Shown here piece after piece: positions 1 through 9,070 of a stretch of DNA of 64,000 nucleotides; within the stretch, counting starts at the first letter, position 1; each line of letters begins with the position of its first letter. The notes below the pieces were generated by a model. That model searched no databases and had not been told where the DNA came from. It was given only the letters and a program-made list of their open reading frames with translations. Both the position numbers and the translations under genes were made by a program. This stretch comes from Streptococcus gallolyticus. Its GTDB lineage: Bacteria > Bacillota > Bacilli > Lactobacillales > Streptococcaceae. The stretch covers positions 1 to 64,000 of the forward strand of contig JAIMFC010000007.1 of NCBI GenBank assembly GCA_019794795.1. Reading direction: 5' to 3'.

Positions 1-345
1 AAAATTGAAACTGAGATGAAGAGTTTATCCCAAGATATGGAAAATATAAATACAATAAATAAGTATCGTGAAATATATAAATACCACAAGAAAAATCCTG
101 AAGATAAGCAATTTGCAGATGAGTATTATAGTGAGCTTTCCGTATATAAAATAGCCGCTAAAGAGATATTAGAAAACTATAGAAAACTACCAAATACGAA
201 AGAAATATTAACCAAACTCGATAAATTGCAAGAAAAAAAGAACACCCTTATGCAAGAGTATTCTTTGAATAAAGAACAATTTTCTGACCTTGTTCAATAT
301 AGAAAAAACTATGAAAATTATTATGGAAAGGAAGTAGAGAGGTAA
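1..345 (+). CDS. Relaxase (mobilization nuclease), C-terminal fragment
   Basis: The reading frame is open from base 1 and ends at 345, so only the last ~114 residues are present; the catalytic N-terminus lies outside the window. What is visible is a highly charged, helical tail that includes LDKLQEKKNTLMQEYSL. I recall such tails from relaxases of Tn1549-like elements, where the enzyme nicks oriT and leads the strand into the T4SS. It is the only plus-strand ICE gene seen here apart from the IS110 transposase, and it converges on the defence operon with a 7-base gap. The relaxase call rests on the tail and the ICE context, not on catalytic residues. Confidence 0.55.
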   Translation, partial: KIETEMKSLSQDMENINTINKYREIYKYHKKNPEDKQFADEYYSELSVYKIAAKEILENYRKLPNTKEILTKLDKLQEKKNTLMQEYSLNKEQFSDLVQYRKNYENYYGKEVER

Positions 346-353
346 CTACTTCC
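330..353. terminator. Possible bidirectional terminator hairpin
   Basis: An 8-bp perfect inverted repeat, GGAAGTAG (330-337) and CTACTTCC (346-353), overlaps the stop codons of the converging relaxase and qatD genes. The T-tracts on both sides are weak, so termination efficiency is uncertain. Confidence 0.4.
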
Positions 354-1072
354 TATCCTAATATCTTCTTTGAATTAGCTTGAATTTGAATGGTAACATC
401 CTCTAAGTTACTTTTTTTTATTTTTGCTATTTGAGTAATAGTATCTTCTAAGATTTTATAACCATATCTTTTTTTACTTTCTTTTGTAAAAGGAGCATCT
501 GTTTCTAAAACAATTCTATCTATAGGTACACTGTGAATTAAATCAGCACCTTTTTTTGTTGTTGTCATATCTAAATTGACAGATATATATATGTTGTGAT
601 TTTTCATCATACCATCTAGTAGTCTTTTAAGAGTTCCTGTGTACCAATGTAGAATATATATATTATTGTTGTTAATTAGTTCTTCAAATATAGAACTTTC
701 AGCTTTTCTTGAATGAATTGATATAATCTTACCATCACTTTTATTACACTCATCCATTATTTCTCGAAATATTCTTAGTTGTTTTTCAAAAGATTCTTTA
801 TTTCTTTCAGAATTATCTAGACCTATTTCCCCTACGAACCTTGTCTTATACAAATTTCGTTTAAATTTTTCAAAATAATTAGGGTACTCTTCAATCAATT
901 CTGGATGATAGCCTAAAGCTAAAAAATTATTTTTAGAATTTTTATATTTTGGATAGTATCTTTCAAACAAAACTGGTAAATTTGTCATAAAAACTATTTT
1001 ATTACCATTGTTTAACATTTTAAAATTGTCATTATATAAATCTGGATGGCAATGAAAATCAATCAACTTCAT
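353..1072 (-). CDS. qatD: QatD, TatD-like metal-dependent hydrolase of a Qat anti-phage system
   Basis: The 239-residue protein has the full TatD metal site: H7 and H9 in DFHCH, E82 in GEIGLD, H120 in SIHSR, H142 in LHWYTG and D192 in ETDAPFT. TatD enzymes are TIM-barrel 3' to 5' DNases or deacylase-like hydrolases. It is the last gene of the qatA-B-C-D operon, overlaps qatC by 14 bases, and has GAGG 9 bases before its ATG. Neighbours with KAP ATPase and QueC-like proteins in this order identify it as QatD (system described by Gao et al. 2020) rather than housekeeping TatD. All four Qat proteins are reported to be needed for phage protection; the real substrate is not deducible here. Confidence 0.88.
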   Translation of the reverse strand: MKLIDFHCHPDLYNDNFKMLNNGNKIVFMTNLPVLFERYYPKYKNSKNNFLALGYHPELIEEYPNYFEKFKRNLYKTRFVGEIGLDNSERNKESFEKQLRIFREIMDECNKSDGKIISIHSRKAESSIFEELINNNNIYILHWYTGTLKRLLDGMMKNHNIYISVNLDMTTTKKGADLIHSVPIDRIVLETDAPFTKESKKRYGYKILEDTITQIAKIKKSNLEDVTIQIQANSKKILG

Positions 1073-2351
1073 TCAAATCTACCTCATTAAATACTTTATT
1101 TAATTCTTCTATACTCCTATTATAAACGCCTGCAAACTCTAATAAGTTATCTGTTAACGGACCAGATTTCTGTATCTCAAATACCGCTCTTTTTGGATTA
1201 TGCTTTTCAAGCATTTGTAAAAAAGCATTTCTGTTTAAGATTCCAGCTTCAGATTTTTCTAAGTTTTTATGTCTATACTCCGTTTCATCTTTCCCATAAG
1301 CTGATATTATAGCTGCTTTTCTAACTATGCAAGGGATGCAATCTCCACAGTGTTTTGATGTCTTTTCTTTTTTAAATCTACCATTATCTGGGTGTGAGCA
1401 AGACATAGTATTAACATACTGCTCTTTTAGGAAGCTGCTATTTTTACACTCTTTCATCATCTCACCTTTAGTCTTGAATTGATATGGATTAATGATTTTA
1501 ATATCTAAATTCATATTATTTATTAAAGTTTGTAATTTTTTCATGTAGTATGGATGTGTAGTTCTTGTACTGCTGCTCCCAAACCTTGATCCGGATAAGG
1601 GAACATTTAAGGAGATGTAACCATTTTCAGGGATATATAGCTGAGTTTTTCTACCAAAAGCTGAGCCATATACAATTGCATGAGAAAAAAACATAAAAGA
1701 TCTTGTTCTAGTTGTATCTTCTTTACCATTCCTAGCAACAACATATGATTGAACCTGATCTCTATCATCTAACTTATATTTATTCTTTATAGCTTTAAAA
1801 ATATCATCTTGATAGCTTTTGGTTCCTTTTCCTCCACCGTAATGACTGACTAGTAATGTTGAAGAGGTTGAATCTTCAAGTAAGTCTACTGCTCCTATAA
1901 AAGAGTCTAAACCACCTGAGAACATACAAATTTTGTCATAGCTCCTCTTATCCAGCTCTTGATACTTTTTAGATGAATAGTATATTTGCTCTTGATACAC
2001 AGTTTTAGGTCTAAATTCAAAAGTCCAATTGTCACCACTTAAAAAATTCAACATATCAGTTACTAATACTTTTTGAGAGTTCCAAAAATCAATGTCAGAT
2101 ACAGGAACATTTAGTTTGATAGTCCTAGTCCAACCATCATTTTGAGTATCTCTTTTTACTATTCGATCAGATACAAAAACAAAAATAGATAAATATAATA
2201 AATCAATAGCTAATTTTGAAAATTCTTTCTCTAACTTAATGTAATTATCCCAAAAATTAAAACCAATATCTTTTTTATTTGTTATATCTAGTTTTTCATC
2301 AAATCCTTCAGGAATATTATCAATTGATTCATTTGTACAATATATTCTCAT
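1059..2351 (-). CDS. qatC: QatC, QueC-like ATP-dependent enzyme
   Basis: The 430-residue protein has a PP-loop SGGLDS (residues 145-150) for ATP adenylation and, near the C-terminus, Cys318 plus CGDCIPC (Cys335, 338, 341), matching the four-cysteine zinc site of QueC. QueC makes 7-cyano-7-deazaguanine; this protein is about twice its usual length, with an extra N-terminal ~140 residues, as expected for QatC. No other queuosine genes are nearby, so a role in base modification for tRNA is unlikely. Translation starts at an ATG with GGAGG six bases upstream, one base after the qatB stop. Inference: it acts on the partner QatB or on a nucleotide needed for immunity. Confidence 0.88.
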   Translation of the reverse strand: MRIYCTNESIDNIPEGFDEKLDITNKKDIGFNFWDNYIKLEKEFSKLAIDLLYLSIFVFVSDRIVKRDTQNDGWTRTIKLNVPVSDIDFWNSQKVLVTDMLNFLSGDNWTFEFRPKTVYQEQIYYSSKKYQELDKRSYDKICMFSGGLDSFIGAVDLLEDSTSSTLLVSHYGGGKGTKSYQDDIFKAIKNKYKLDDRDQVQSYVVARNGKEDTTRTRSFMFFSHAIVYGSAFGRKTQLYIPENGYISLNVPLSGSRFGSSSTRTTHPYYMKKLQTLINNMNLDIKIINPYQFKTKGEMMKECKNSSFLKEQYVNTMSCSHPDNGRFKKEKTSKHCGDCIPCIVRKAAIISAYGKDETEYRHKNLEKSEAGILNRNAFLQMLEKHNPKRAVFEIQKSGPLTDNLLEFAGVYNRSIEELNKVFNEVDLNEVD

Positions 2352-2352
2352 T

Positions 2353-3096
2353 TTATTCCTCCATAATCTCTAAGCAAGAAGTTAAAATCTTATTAAATGA
2401 ATCTTCGGTAAAATAGTCATCTTTATATGAGTTAAATCCCACCTCAACGCAAGCTTGAATATATTCCTTAAGATCTCTTTCAATCCTAATAGCTTCTTGA
2501 ATATTGCTACCCTTTTTTTCAAATGAGTATCCGTAATCAACTAACATTAATTGCCAAATTAATTCCCTAGTAAAATACTGAAGTAAGTATTTTGATTCAA
2601 TTTCAGTTAAAGAATTTTTATCACCCAACAATAAACTCATTTCTTCCAAAGTGTTTACTGTAGCACTCCTTATAGCTATATCATCTTTTGATATAGAATT
2701 TTCTAAAACATAATTTACCAAAAGCGATATAGACTCTTCGGTGGATTTATTTTTAAATTGATTCCCTAATGAAACAATCGTAGTAGTAAATCCATTTTTT
2801 GTTATACTACTCAATAAATTAGAAAAATTACTCCCTGCGGAACCTATCCCTTGCCTTGATGAGAAAGCTTTAGCTCCACCATTTGCCCCAATATAATTAC
2901 TGACAACTTTCTTCGAACTTCCAATGTTCCCACCAGAAGAAATATATTTACTCATGGATGTTTTGGCTGATGTCCAATTCGGCTTATCTAAATCTTTTTT
3001 ATTGTCTTTGTCATCGTTATTTTCATCTTCTTGTAAAAAGTCATTTGGTAATAATGTATTCCCTTTTTTTCCCTTAAAAGAACTTGATGTACCCAA
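2353..3096 (-). CDS. qatB: QatB, partner protein of the Qat system
   Basis: The 247-residue protein begins fMet-Gly-Thr-Ser-Ser-Ser, followed by a Gly/Ser/Lys-rich, probably disordered region to about residue 90, then a helical domain. It starts at a TTG with GGAGGT five bases upstream; a nearby ATG is out of frame. No enzymatic motif is visible. Position between the KAP ATPase and the QueC-like gene makes it QatB, and the N-terminal Gly-Thr-Ser is what I recall of that family. Gly2 exposed after Met removal would suit processing or conjugation at the N-terminus by QatC, an inference from the QueC chemistry. Confidence 0.8.
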   Translation of the reverse strand: MGTSSSFKGKKGNTLLPNDFLQEDENNDDKDNKKDLDKPNWTSAKTSMSKYISSGGNIGSSKKVVSNYIGANGGAKAFSSRQGIGSAGSNFSNLLSSITKNGFTTTIVSLGNQFKNKSTEESISLLVNYVLENSISKDDIAIRSATVNTLEEMSLLLGDKNSLTEIESKYLLQYFTRELIWQLMLVDYGYSFEKKGSNIQEAIRIERDLKEYIQACVEVGFNSYKDDYFTEDSFNKILTSCLEIMEE

Positions 3097-3111
3097 TACA
3101 TACCTCCATCT

Positions 3112-4923
3112 TTATTTATCATTCCAACTATTAACAACTTTGCTCATTTCGCTACTTGCTAGTATTTCTAAATCTATTAGATTATTAGCGTACATCTTCA
3201 TTGGTTTAGTCATATAGTTTATAGGCAACTCAGATATTTTTCTTACTACAAAATCTGCACACTCATTTCTTTTAGTGCTTAAATCGATTAAACCTTTAAA
3301 TACGCCTAACCTCTTATCTTCAGGCTGTTTAATAAACTCTTCAGAAAGTTGCTCAACCATTAAGTTAAGATCGACAGAAGAAAGATTATTAATATTTTCC
3401 TCAGCGTTTAATTTAGCAATGTCATTCCCTGATAAATAAGCTCTAATAACTTGAACAGCATCGTTAGATAATGCTTTTCCGAATGTAATTGAGTCTAACC
3501 CTTTATTACGTGATAAGTAGAAATAAGGTTTGAGATCATGATCTATAAGATTGGGCTCTATTCTAACCCATTGCTCAAACCATTCATCTTTCCATTTTTT
3601 ATCTATCTTTTTCTCTTTTCTTAGATTGTTTGCTTTAGATTTAATATTTTGATCTTCATCAGATTCTTTTTCATTATCAATCTCTTGGTAATAGCTCAAA
3701 ATCTCATCTAATTTATTCTCTTGTTGTAGCTGAACAAAATCTGTAAATATTGATGGTTTGACATATTGTAAGACCATTACCTTAACTAAAACCTGATCAT
3801 CAATCTCAATGTTTTTTAATTCAGCAGTTCTTTTTCTTAATTCAAATTCATTTAAAAATCTTTTAAACTGTCTAGGATTACCATTTAAACCTGAATTTAA
3901 AAGTTCTGCTATCCTTTTTGCTAATGTAAAATTTTTAACTATAAGTACATTGTCTTTGCTTTCTTTCGGTAAAGATACACTTGATAATTTTTCTCTATAT
4001 TGTTTGATTAAATCCACTTTTAATGATGAAAACTCATCTTCATCTACTGTATTCTCGCTTAATAATAGTGTTATATAAATCTCTGTTTCAGCAACATTCA
4101 TTCTTGGAATACGCACTGGATATTGAATGATTTTTTCTAAATATTCTTTACCAATATCTATTTTTGAACCACTATCCGATATATCTTCCGAGTATTTTTG
4201 TTTTATTGCATAAGCAATTTGTCTTTCATCTGCTCCATAGATAAAAGCTACTTTACCAGAAAACATAAATAGTCTCATCGCCTCAAAAAGTTCTAAAATC
4301 GTATCAGTGGAACATCTATCAATTTCATCTATATAAATTGCTAAACGTGTAATGTCTGTTGTATCAATTAATTCTCCAAACTTTTCTCTGAACATTGAGA
4401 TTTCATTTCTAATTTTCTCATCAGATGTTGCCTCAATATAATTATCTTTAACCGTGTTAATAAACTCTTTTATATTCTCAGACTGTCCAAGGATTAATTC
4501 TGATTTACTTGCAGATGGATTTGAACTAAATGTAGATAGTGCAGCAAAAAAACCTTTTGATATGACTGGTATTAAGTTTATATTTAACAAACTTTTCCTC
4601 AATCCTTGCAAGATTTCTTTTGCTTTATCCCCCAACTTTTTCTTTTCTTCTATTGAGTCTAAAAGATAGTTGATGATTGTTGTTTTAATATCATCGTAAC
4701 CCTCAAACAACCATGCGTTGAAATTAACAATCAAAGCCTTATCATCTTTATCTTGCAACCTTTTTTGGCTTATTGACATAATGCTTGATTTTCCACTACC
4801 CCAATCACCATACACCCCAATACTTGCTGGTAGTAAACCGTCTTCTAAAATTATATAATTTACTAAGTCTGCTATATATTCAAAATCTATATAGTCAATT
4901 TTTGATTCACTATCTTTCCACAT
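3112..4923 (-). CDS. qatA: QatA, KAP-family P-loop ATPase
   Basis: The product is ~603 residues from the ATG at 4923, which has GGAGGTG at the right distance; an upstream in-frame TTG (4941) lacks a ribosome site. Walker A GDWGSGKS lies at residues ~39-46 and Walker B IYIDEIDRC at ~196-204, with the large insertion between them that is characteristic of KAP NTPases. Unlike many KAP proteins I see no convincing pair of membrane helices in the insertion, only a modestly hydrophobic stretch near residues 115-135. In Qat systems this ATPase is required for phage defence, probably as sensor or motor. It begins the qat gene block downstream of the HNH endonuclease with a 38-base gap, so it may be co-transcribed with the restriction genes. 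Confidence 0.88.
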   Translation of the reverse strand: MWKDSESKIDYIDFEYIADLVNYIILEDGLLPASIGVYGDWGSGKSSIMSISQKRLQDKDDKALIVNFNAWLFEGYDDIKTTIINYLLDSIEEKKKLGDKAKEILQGLRKSLLNINLIPVISKGFFAALSTFSSNPSASKSELILGQSENIKEFINTVKDNYIEATSDEKIRNEISMFREKFGELIDTTDITRLAIYIDEIDRCSTDTILELFEAMRLFMFSGKVAFIYGADERQIAYAIKQKYSEDISDSGSKIDIGKEYLEKIIQYPVRIPRMNVAETEIYITLLLSENTVDEDEFSSLKVDLIKQYREKLSSVSLPKESKDNVLIVKNFTLAKRIAELLNSGLNGNPRQFKRFLNEFELRKRTAELKNIEIDDQVLVKVMVLQYVKPSIFTDFVQLQQENKLDEILSYYQEIDNEKESDEDQNIKSKANNLRKEKKIDKKWKDEWFEQWVRIEPNLIDHDLKPYFYLSRNKGLDSITFGKALSNDAVQVIRAYLSGNDIAKLNAEENINNLSSVDLNLMVEQLSEEFIKQPEDKRLGVFKGLIDLSTKRNECADFVVRKISELPINYMTKPMKMYANNLIDLEILASSEMSKVVNSWNDK

Positions 4924-4961
4924 TATATTTTTCACCTCCAAACCTTTTTGGTAACGGTTAT

Positions 4962-6299
4962 TTAAATTCTATAATCAGTTTGTTCTTCTGCTACCATTTT
5001 AAAATCAATAGAATTTTCCAAATACTGTTGATTTCTATCTAACTTGTTATCGTTTATTAATTTATAATATTTATTGTTACTAATATTGTCTATATAGTAA
5101 TAGTCAATCTTTTCAATTATGCTTGCAAAGTCTAAATAACTTATAGAAGTAAAATCTTCTGTCTCAAGACCAGTATTTAATACAAATTTATAGTCGTCAA
5201 AGTCATAGAACTTATCCTCTTTCTCAGAGGTTAGATCTAGATATATTTTTGTTGATTTTGCAATAAGACATATGTATTGAAAATCTTTATCTACATATTG
5301 TGTATTATTATTAGGATGAGCCATTGAATAATGTTGGTTTGGTGTTAGCATTATTAAATTTTCAACATAGTCTGCAATAGTTGGATAGTCTGATTGAGTA
5401 AAAATATGGTGTGCTTGAGTTGCATTTACCATCTCAGTTGATTGATATATTTCAGATTTTCCATTATACATACTATCATTAAATTTACGCATTGCTTTTT
5501 TAGCCTTATTGACCGTGTAACTAGCCATAGCTCTGGCTTGCAATTGTGCAACTGTTGGTTCATGTTCAGCTCTAGTAATTGATTTATCTTTGCCACTTAG
5601 CTCATCTCTCCAGTTAGCACGATTATATTGTAAATCACTTAATGTAATGGTATTTTTTGAAATTCTACCTCTCTCAGTACCTTGTTTTTTTAATTTAAAA
5701 GCGAGAGGATTTATAACCTTTGTAAAAATCCTACCACACTCTGTTTCTCCATTTATTTTTGTATTGTTTATAGTGAATCTTATAAAGGTGTCCCTAACAT
5801 CTTTATAAGACTCTTTAGTCTGTATTTTAAAGAACTCTTCAAAAGAATCCCATATTCCACTGTCTTTTAAAACCTTAACTATATATTCATACAAAAAGTT
5901 CAAAGCATTTGTCGGTCTTAAAGCAATTTTCTCTAATAACTCCCTATTATTTATAGAATAGTAATATCTGTTTTTCTCTTTTCTTACATTAAGAATCTTA
6001 CTATAACCTAATAATTTTATAGGTTGTCCAAAATACTTGTCATATTCATTCCCAGCTTTTAATTCCGGATCAGGCTTTGAAAAGATAGAAATTACATTTT
6101 CTCTAGCATATTCACTATGCCATATATCAGAAACAGTAAATTCTTTAACATCATTCTCATCCACATACTCTATTATGCAGTCTGCAATAATTGAAACTAC
6201 GTCATAAGTACACTTCTGATCAATCCATCTTGCATCACCAGTTTTTCTAACATCGTAGTCATATTTTTCTAAAAAGTCACTAATTATGTTTCCTCTCAT
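4962..6299 (-). CDS. HNH restriction endonuclease (type II-like)
   Basis: The ~445-residue protein has an HNH-type nuclease core near residues 297-328: adjacent histidines in AHHIF, Asn in ENLIMLTPNQH, and following histidines. The N-terminus has the conserved-looking segment DARWIDQKCTYDV, which I associate with type II enzymes of HNH type but cannot assign to a prototype. The start is the ATG at 6299, which overlaps the methyltransferase stop as ATGA and has GGGAG 8 bases upstream; this indicates translational coupling. Coupling nuclease expression to that of the methyltransferase fits a restriction-modification unit. Recognition site unknown. Confidence 0.8.
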   Translation of the reverse strand: MRGNIISDFLEKYDYDVRKTGDARWIDQKCTYDVVSIIADCIIEYVDENDVKEFTVSDIWHSEYARENVISIFSKPDPELKAGNEYDKYFGQPIKLLGYSKILNVRKEKNRYYYSINNRELLEKIALRPTNALNFLYEYIVKVLKDSGIWDSFEEFFKIQTKESYKDVRDTFIRFTINNTKINGETECGRIFTKVINPLAFKLKKQGTERGRISKNTITLSDLQYNRANWRDELSGKDKSITRAEHEPTVAQLQARAMASYTVNKAKKAMRKFNDSMYNGKSEIYQSTEMVNATQAHHIFTQSDYPTIADYVENLIMLTPNQHYSMAHPNNNTQYVDKDFQYICLIAKSTKIYLDLTSEKEDKFYDFDDYKFVLNTGLETEDFTSISYLDFASIIEKIDYYYIDNISNNKYYKLINDNKLDRNQQYLENSIDFKMVAEEQTDYRI

Positions 6300-8806
6300 T
6301 TTATTTTTCTCCCAAACCAAAACACACTTGTTTTGTCAATGTTTAATGATCGTGTTTGCTTGTTTCTAGCTATTTTATAAAATTCTCTATACTCATCTGT
6401 TGAGAAATATCTCATTTGTTCATCATTAAGATGTTCATTATTTTTTGGTATTAATAATGCAATAGATCCATTTACAACATATCCCTTTTCTTTTTTCATT
6501 ACTCTTGGCTTATAAGTCATATTAGGTGTCATATATACATCATCTCTATCCATAAATTTCTTTACTGTTAAATTTTCTAAGTCTTCCACATTTATATAAG
6601 AATCATAAGAATCAATATTAATAATTTCACTTCCGTCATCGCTAATATTCCTGGATTTTAATACTCTTACATACTCATTAGAATCTTGCATATTCTCCAA
6701 TGTAGAATTTTTAGTTGTAATTTGTCTATCTCTAAATACATCAAATATATCAAATTCCATATTTTCAAATATATTATCAAAAAACTCATTTCTATAGATT
6801 ACCCAATAAGGAAGTTTTTCGTCTGAAACATAAGATAGCTTTTGTTTGAAAATAATGCTATCAGTAATTGACTTTACTATTGTATTTTGTTTTTTTAACC
6901 TCGTATCTACCATCAAGTTTATAGTTTCAACAAGAACACCCTTAAAACCTAGCTCACCAAAGTCATGTATATAGTCTATAGAATTCTCTTTTAACAATTT
7001 CCTTGTTTCTATAAACTCAGGTGTGTTTAAAATGTTTTTAGGTAATATTAAAGAAACATAATCAGAAATTCTCATTGCCTTTTCTAAAAACATTTCAGCC
7101 AAATTCTTTGTATCCTTATTATAATTGTTTTCTAAATATTTCTTTAATACTTTGCCACTAACTTTAGAAAATGGAGGATTTCCAATTACTAAATCTATAT
7201 TTATATTATCAAAATCATAATTCAAAAAATCATCACAGATATAGCTAACATTAAAGTTTTCTGGAACATTGTTTAACGATTCTAAGATCCTTAATATATC
7301 CCCGTCTATATCAATTAGTATAAGATTTACTCGTTTTTTATCTTCATATTTCTTATAAAGAAGTTTTAAGAAGTTTCCAGCACCAACTGATGGTTCTACT
7401 ATAGTTATTTCATCTTTTTCGAATTCTGGCAAATCCTCAATTATATGTTCTACTATAAATCTATTCGTATAAAAAGCTGAATGTGTTTGCCTTTTAGTAT
7501 TTGCCATTTCGATTATTCTTAAAATTGTAGATTCTGTATATGTGTCTATATTATCTTTTAAAAAATTAGTTAGATTTCTAATATCTTCTAGTTTTTTGCT
7601 TTCTATAACTTCCAGAATCTCCTTATCCTTTAAACTTTTTCTAGAAATATTTTTCTTTATCTTTTTAGCTATTTGCCTAAAAATACTTGTAGGAACAGCC
7701 TCTCCTATACTTTGTCTGATATTCATTTCATTTTTCTTGGACATTTTTTTCTTGTCTTCTATGCTTAATGAATTTAATTCTTCTAAAGACTCTACTGTCC
7801 ATTTAAAATCACTTGGTATTGTCATCATTTTCATAAGTTCTCTAATAGAGAATACTCTGTCATCGATAGGATGAACAGTATTTTGACTAGCCAATTGATC
7901 ATTTCTTGTGTGTATACATGGAGCTACCTTATTAAATTCTTGTCTAGTGTATTTATCAGCGTTTTTAGCTTTATTAAATACAATTTCTCCATCTATAACT
8001 CTATGAGGTATCTTCTCAGGATCGTTGTTTTCAAACGCTCCCTCTCCAGGTTTAAGATCTGATATCCATTTTCTCATCCTTTTAGGATATTCTCTAAAAC
8101 TATGGAAAAAGTCATTGTCATCATATTCTCCCCAATTTAAACTTTTCATATCTCCAACAACTTCATACAAAGTTTTTTCTGTTTGATAATCTGGATATAG
8201 TTCAATAGGCACTACAATATCTGACAAATCTTTTCTAACACCAATAACTAATGTTCTAGTCCTCGATGAATTTGACCCATAGTTTTTAAAATTTATTACT
8301 CGCTTTGAAATTAAATAATTATTTGAAAGTTTACTTTCAATCATTTCACCTATCGGTAGAATAGTCCCATCTTTTAAAGTACAACCTGTTTTCCAAAATG
8401 CAGCAACATTTTCAAAAATAAAAAATCTAGGATTAATATCTTTAACAATCTCTACGCTTTCAACTATTAAACTATTTCTTTGTAAATCGCTCTTATTTTT
8501 CTTGTGATTAGCCACACTCATTCCCTGGCAAGGTGGAGTTGCAATAATAACATCAATGTTATCATTACCAAGCTTTTCCCATTTTTTTATTTCATCTGAA
8601 ATTTTATTTTTAGTTTCCTGCTTCTGGATGTCTCCGCTTATATATCCACTATCGAATTTGCACTTTTTATTTATTCTCTGGATTTCTAAACGTCTATCAA
8701 TAATTTCATTAGTTGCTACACATTCAAATCCCTCTTGTTTAAATCCATAGCAACCAACTCCTGCTGATGAAAATAAAGAAATATAAGTAAAAGTATTATT
8801 TATCAT
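6296..8806 (-). CDS. Dual DNA methyltransferase: C5-cytosine domain fused to N6-adenine domain
   Basis: The 836-residue protein carries two complete methyltransferases. The N-terminal half is a C5 enzyme: motif I SLFSSAGVG (10-18), motif IV PPCQ with catalytic Cys93, motif VI ENV (132-134). The C-terminal half, from about residue 435, is an N6-adenine enzyme of the Eco57I/TaqI-like class: VEPSVGAGNF near 470 and NPPF near 543. It lies between the XRE gene (11-base overlap) and the HNH nuclease (ATGA overlap), so it is the protecting activity of a restriction system. Two chemistries in one chain suggest that the two strands of a non-palindromic site are modified on different bases, an inference. 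Confidence 0.87.
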   Translation of the reverse strand: MINNTFTYISLFSSAGVGCYGFKQEGFECVATNEIIDRRLEIQRINKKCKFDSGYISGDIQKQETKNKISDEIKKWEKLGNDNIDVIIATPPCQGMSVANHKKNKSDLQRNSLIVESVEIVKDINPRFFIFENVAAFWKTGCTLKDGTILPIGEMIESKLSNNYLISKRVINFKNYGSNSSRTRTLVIGVRKDLSDIVVPIELYPDYQTEKTLYEVVGDMKSLNWGEYDDNDFFHSFREYPKRMRKWISDLKPGEGAFENNDPEKIPHRVIDGEIVFNKAKNADKYTRQEFNKVAPCIHTRNDQLASQNTVHPIDDRVFSIRELMKMMTIPSDFKWTVESLEELNSLSIEDKKKMSKKNEMNIRQSIGEAVPTSIFRQIAKKIKKNISRKSLKDKEILEVIESKKLEDIRNLTNFLKDNIDTYTESTILRIIEMANTKRQTHSAFYTNRFIVEHIIEDLPEFEKDEITIVEPSVGAGNFLKLLYKKYEDKKRVNLILIDIDGDILRILESLNNVPENFNVSYICDDFLNYDFDNINIDLVIGNPPFSKVSGKVLKKYLENNYNKDTKNLAEMFLEKAMRISDYVSLILPKNILNTPEFIETRKLLKENSIDYIHDFGELGFKGVLVETINLMVDTRLKKQNTIVKSITDSIIFKQKLSYVSDEKLPYWVIYRNEFFDNIFENMEFDIFDVFRDRQITTKNSTLENMQDSNEYVRVLKSRNISDDGSEIINIDSYDSYINVEDLENLTVKKFMDRDDVYMTPNMTYKPRVMKKEKGYVVNGSIALLIPKNNEHLNDEQMRYFSTDEYREFYKIARNKQTRSLNIDKTSVFWFGRKIK

Positions 8807-9017
8807 TTATCTTAACTCCATTTTTATATTCAATAATATCTCCAATATCGCATTGAAAATACTCACAAATCTTTCCTAATGTTTCCAAACTTACATTTTC
8901 GTCTCTTCCCATTTTTGCTATTGTCTTGGGTGTTGTTGCTATTGCACATTGTAAGTCTGTCTTTTTCATATTTTTATCTATTAATAACTTCCATAATTTA
9001 TTATATGAAAATCCCAT
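8796..9017 (-). CDS. XRE-family regulator of the restriction-modification genes
   Basis: A 73-residue Cro/CI-type helix-turn-helix protein, with the recognition region around residues 20-45 (LQCAIATTPKTIAKMGRD). I choose the ATG at 9017 because GGAG lies six bases upstream; a TTG at 9029 has no such site. It is the first gene of the defence operon and overlaps the methyltransferase by 11 bases. In type II systems a small HTH protein in this position is usually a controller that delays nuclease expression after entry into a new host. Its sequence also resembles general YozG-type XRE regulators, so the controller role is inferred from position. Confidence 0.8.
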   Translation of the reverse strand: MGFSYNKLWKLLIDKNMKKTDLQCAIATTPKTIAKMGRDENVSLETLGKICEYFQCDIGDIIEYKNGVKINDK

Positions 9018-9070
9018 ATCATTCTCCAATTCTATATTTTACCTTTCTAAATGTATAGATTAACTACCTA

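Noticed and set aside
353-1072. Housekeeping TatD DNase
   Set aside because: Position at the end of the qat gene block with a 14-base overlap with qatC indicates QatD.
1059-2351. QueC for queuosine biosynthesis
   Set aside because: No queD, queE or queF neighbours, roughly double the usual length, and the KAP/TatD context fits QatC.
3809-4669. Plus-strand frames opposite qatA
   Set aside because: They are hydrophobic mirror translations of AT-rich coding DNA without start signals or recognisable domains.
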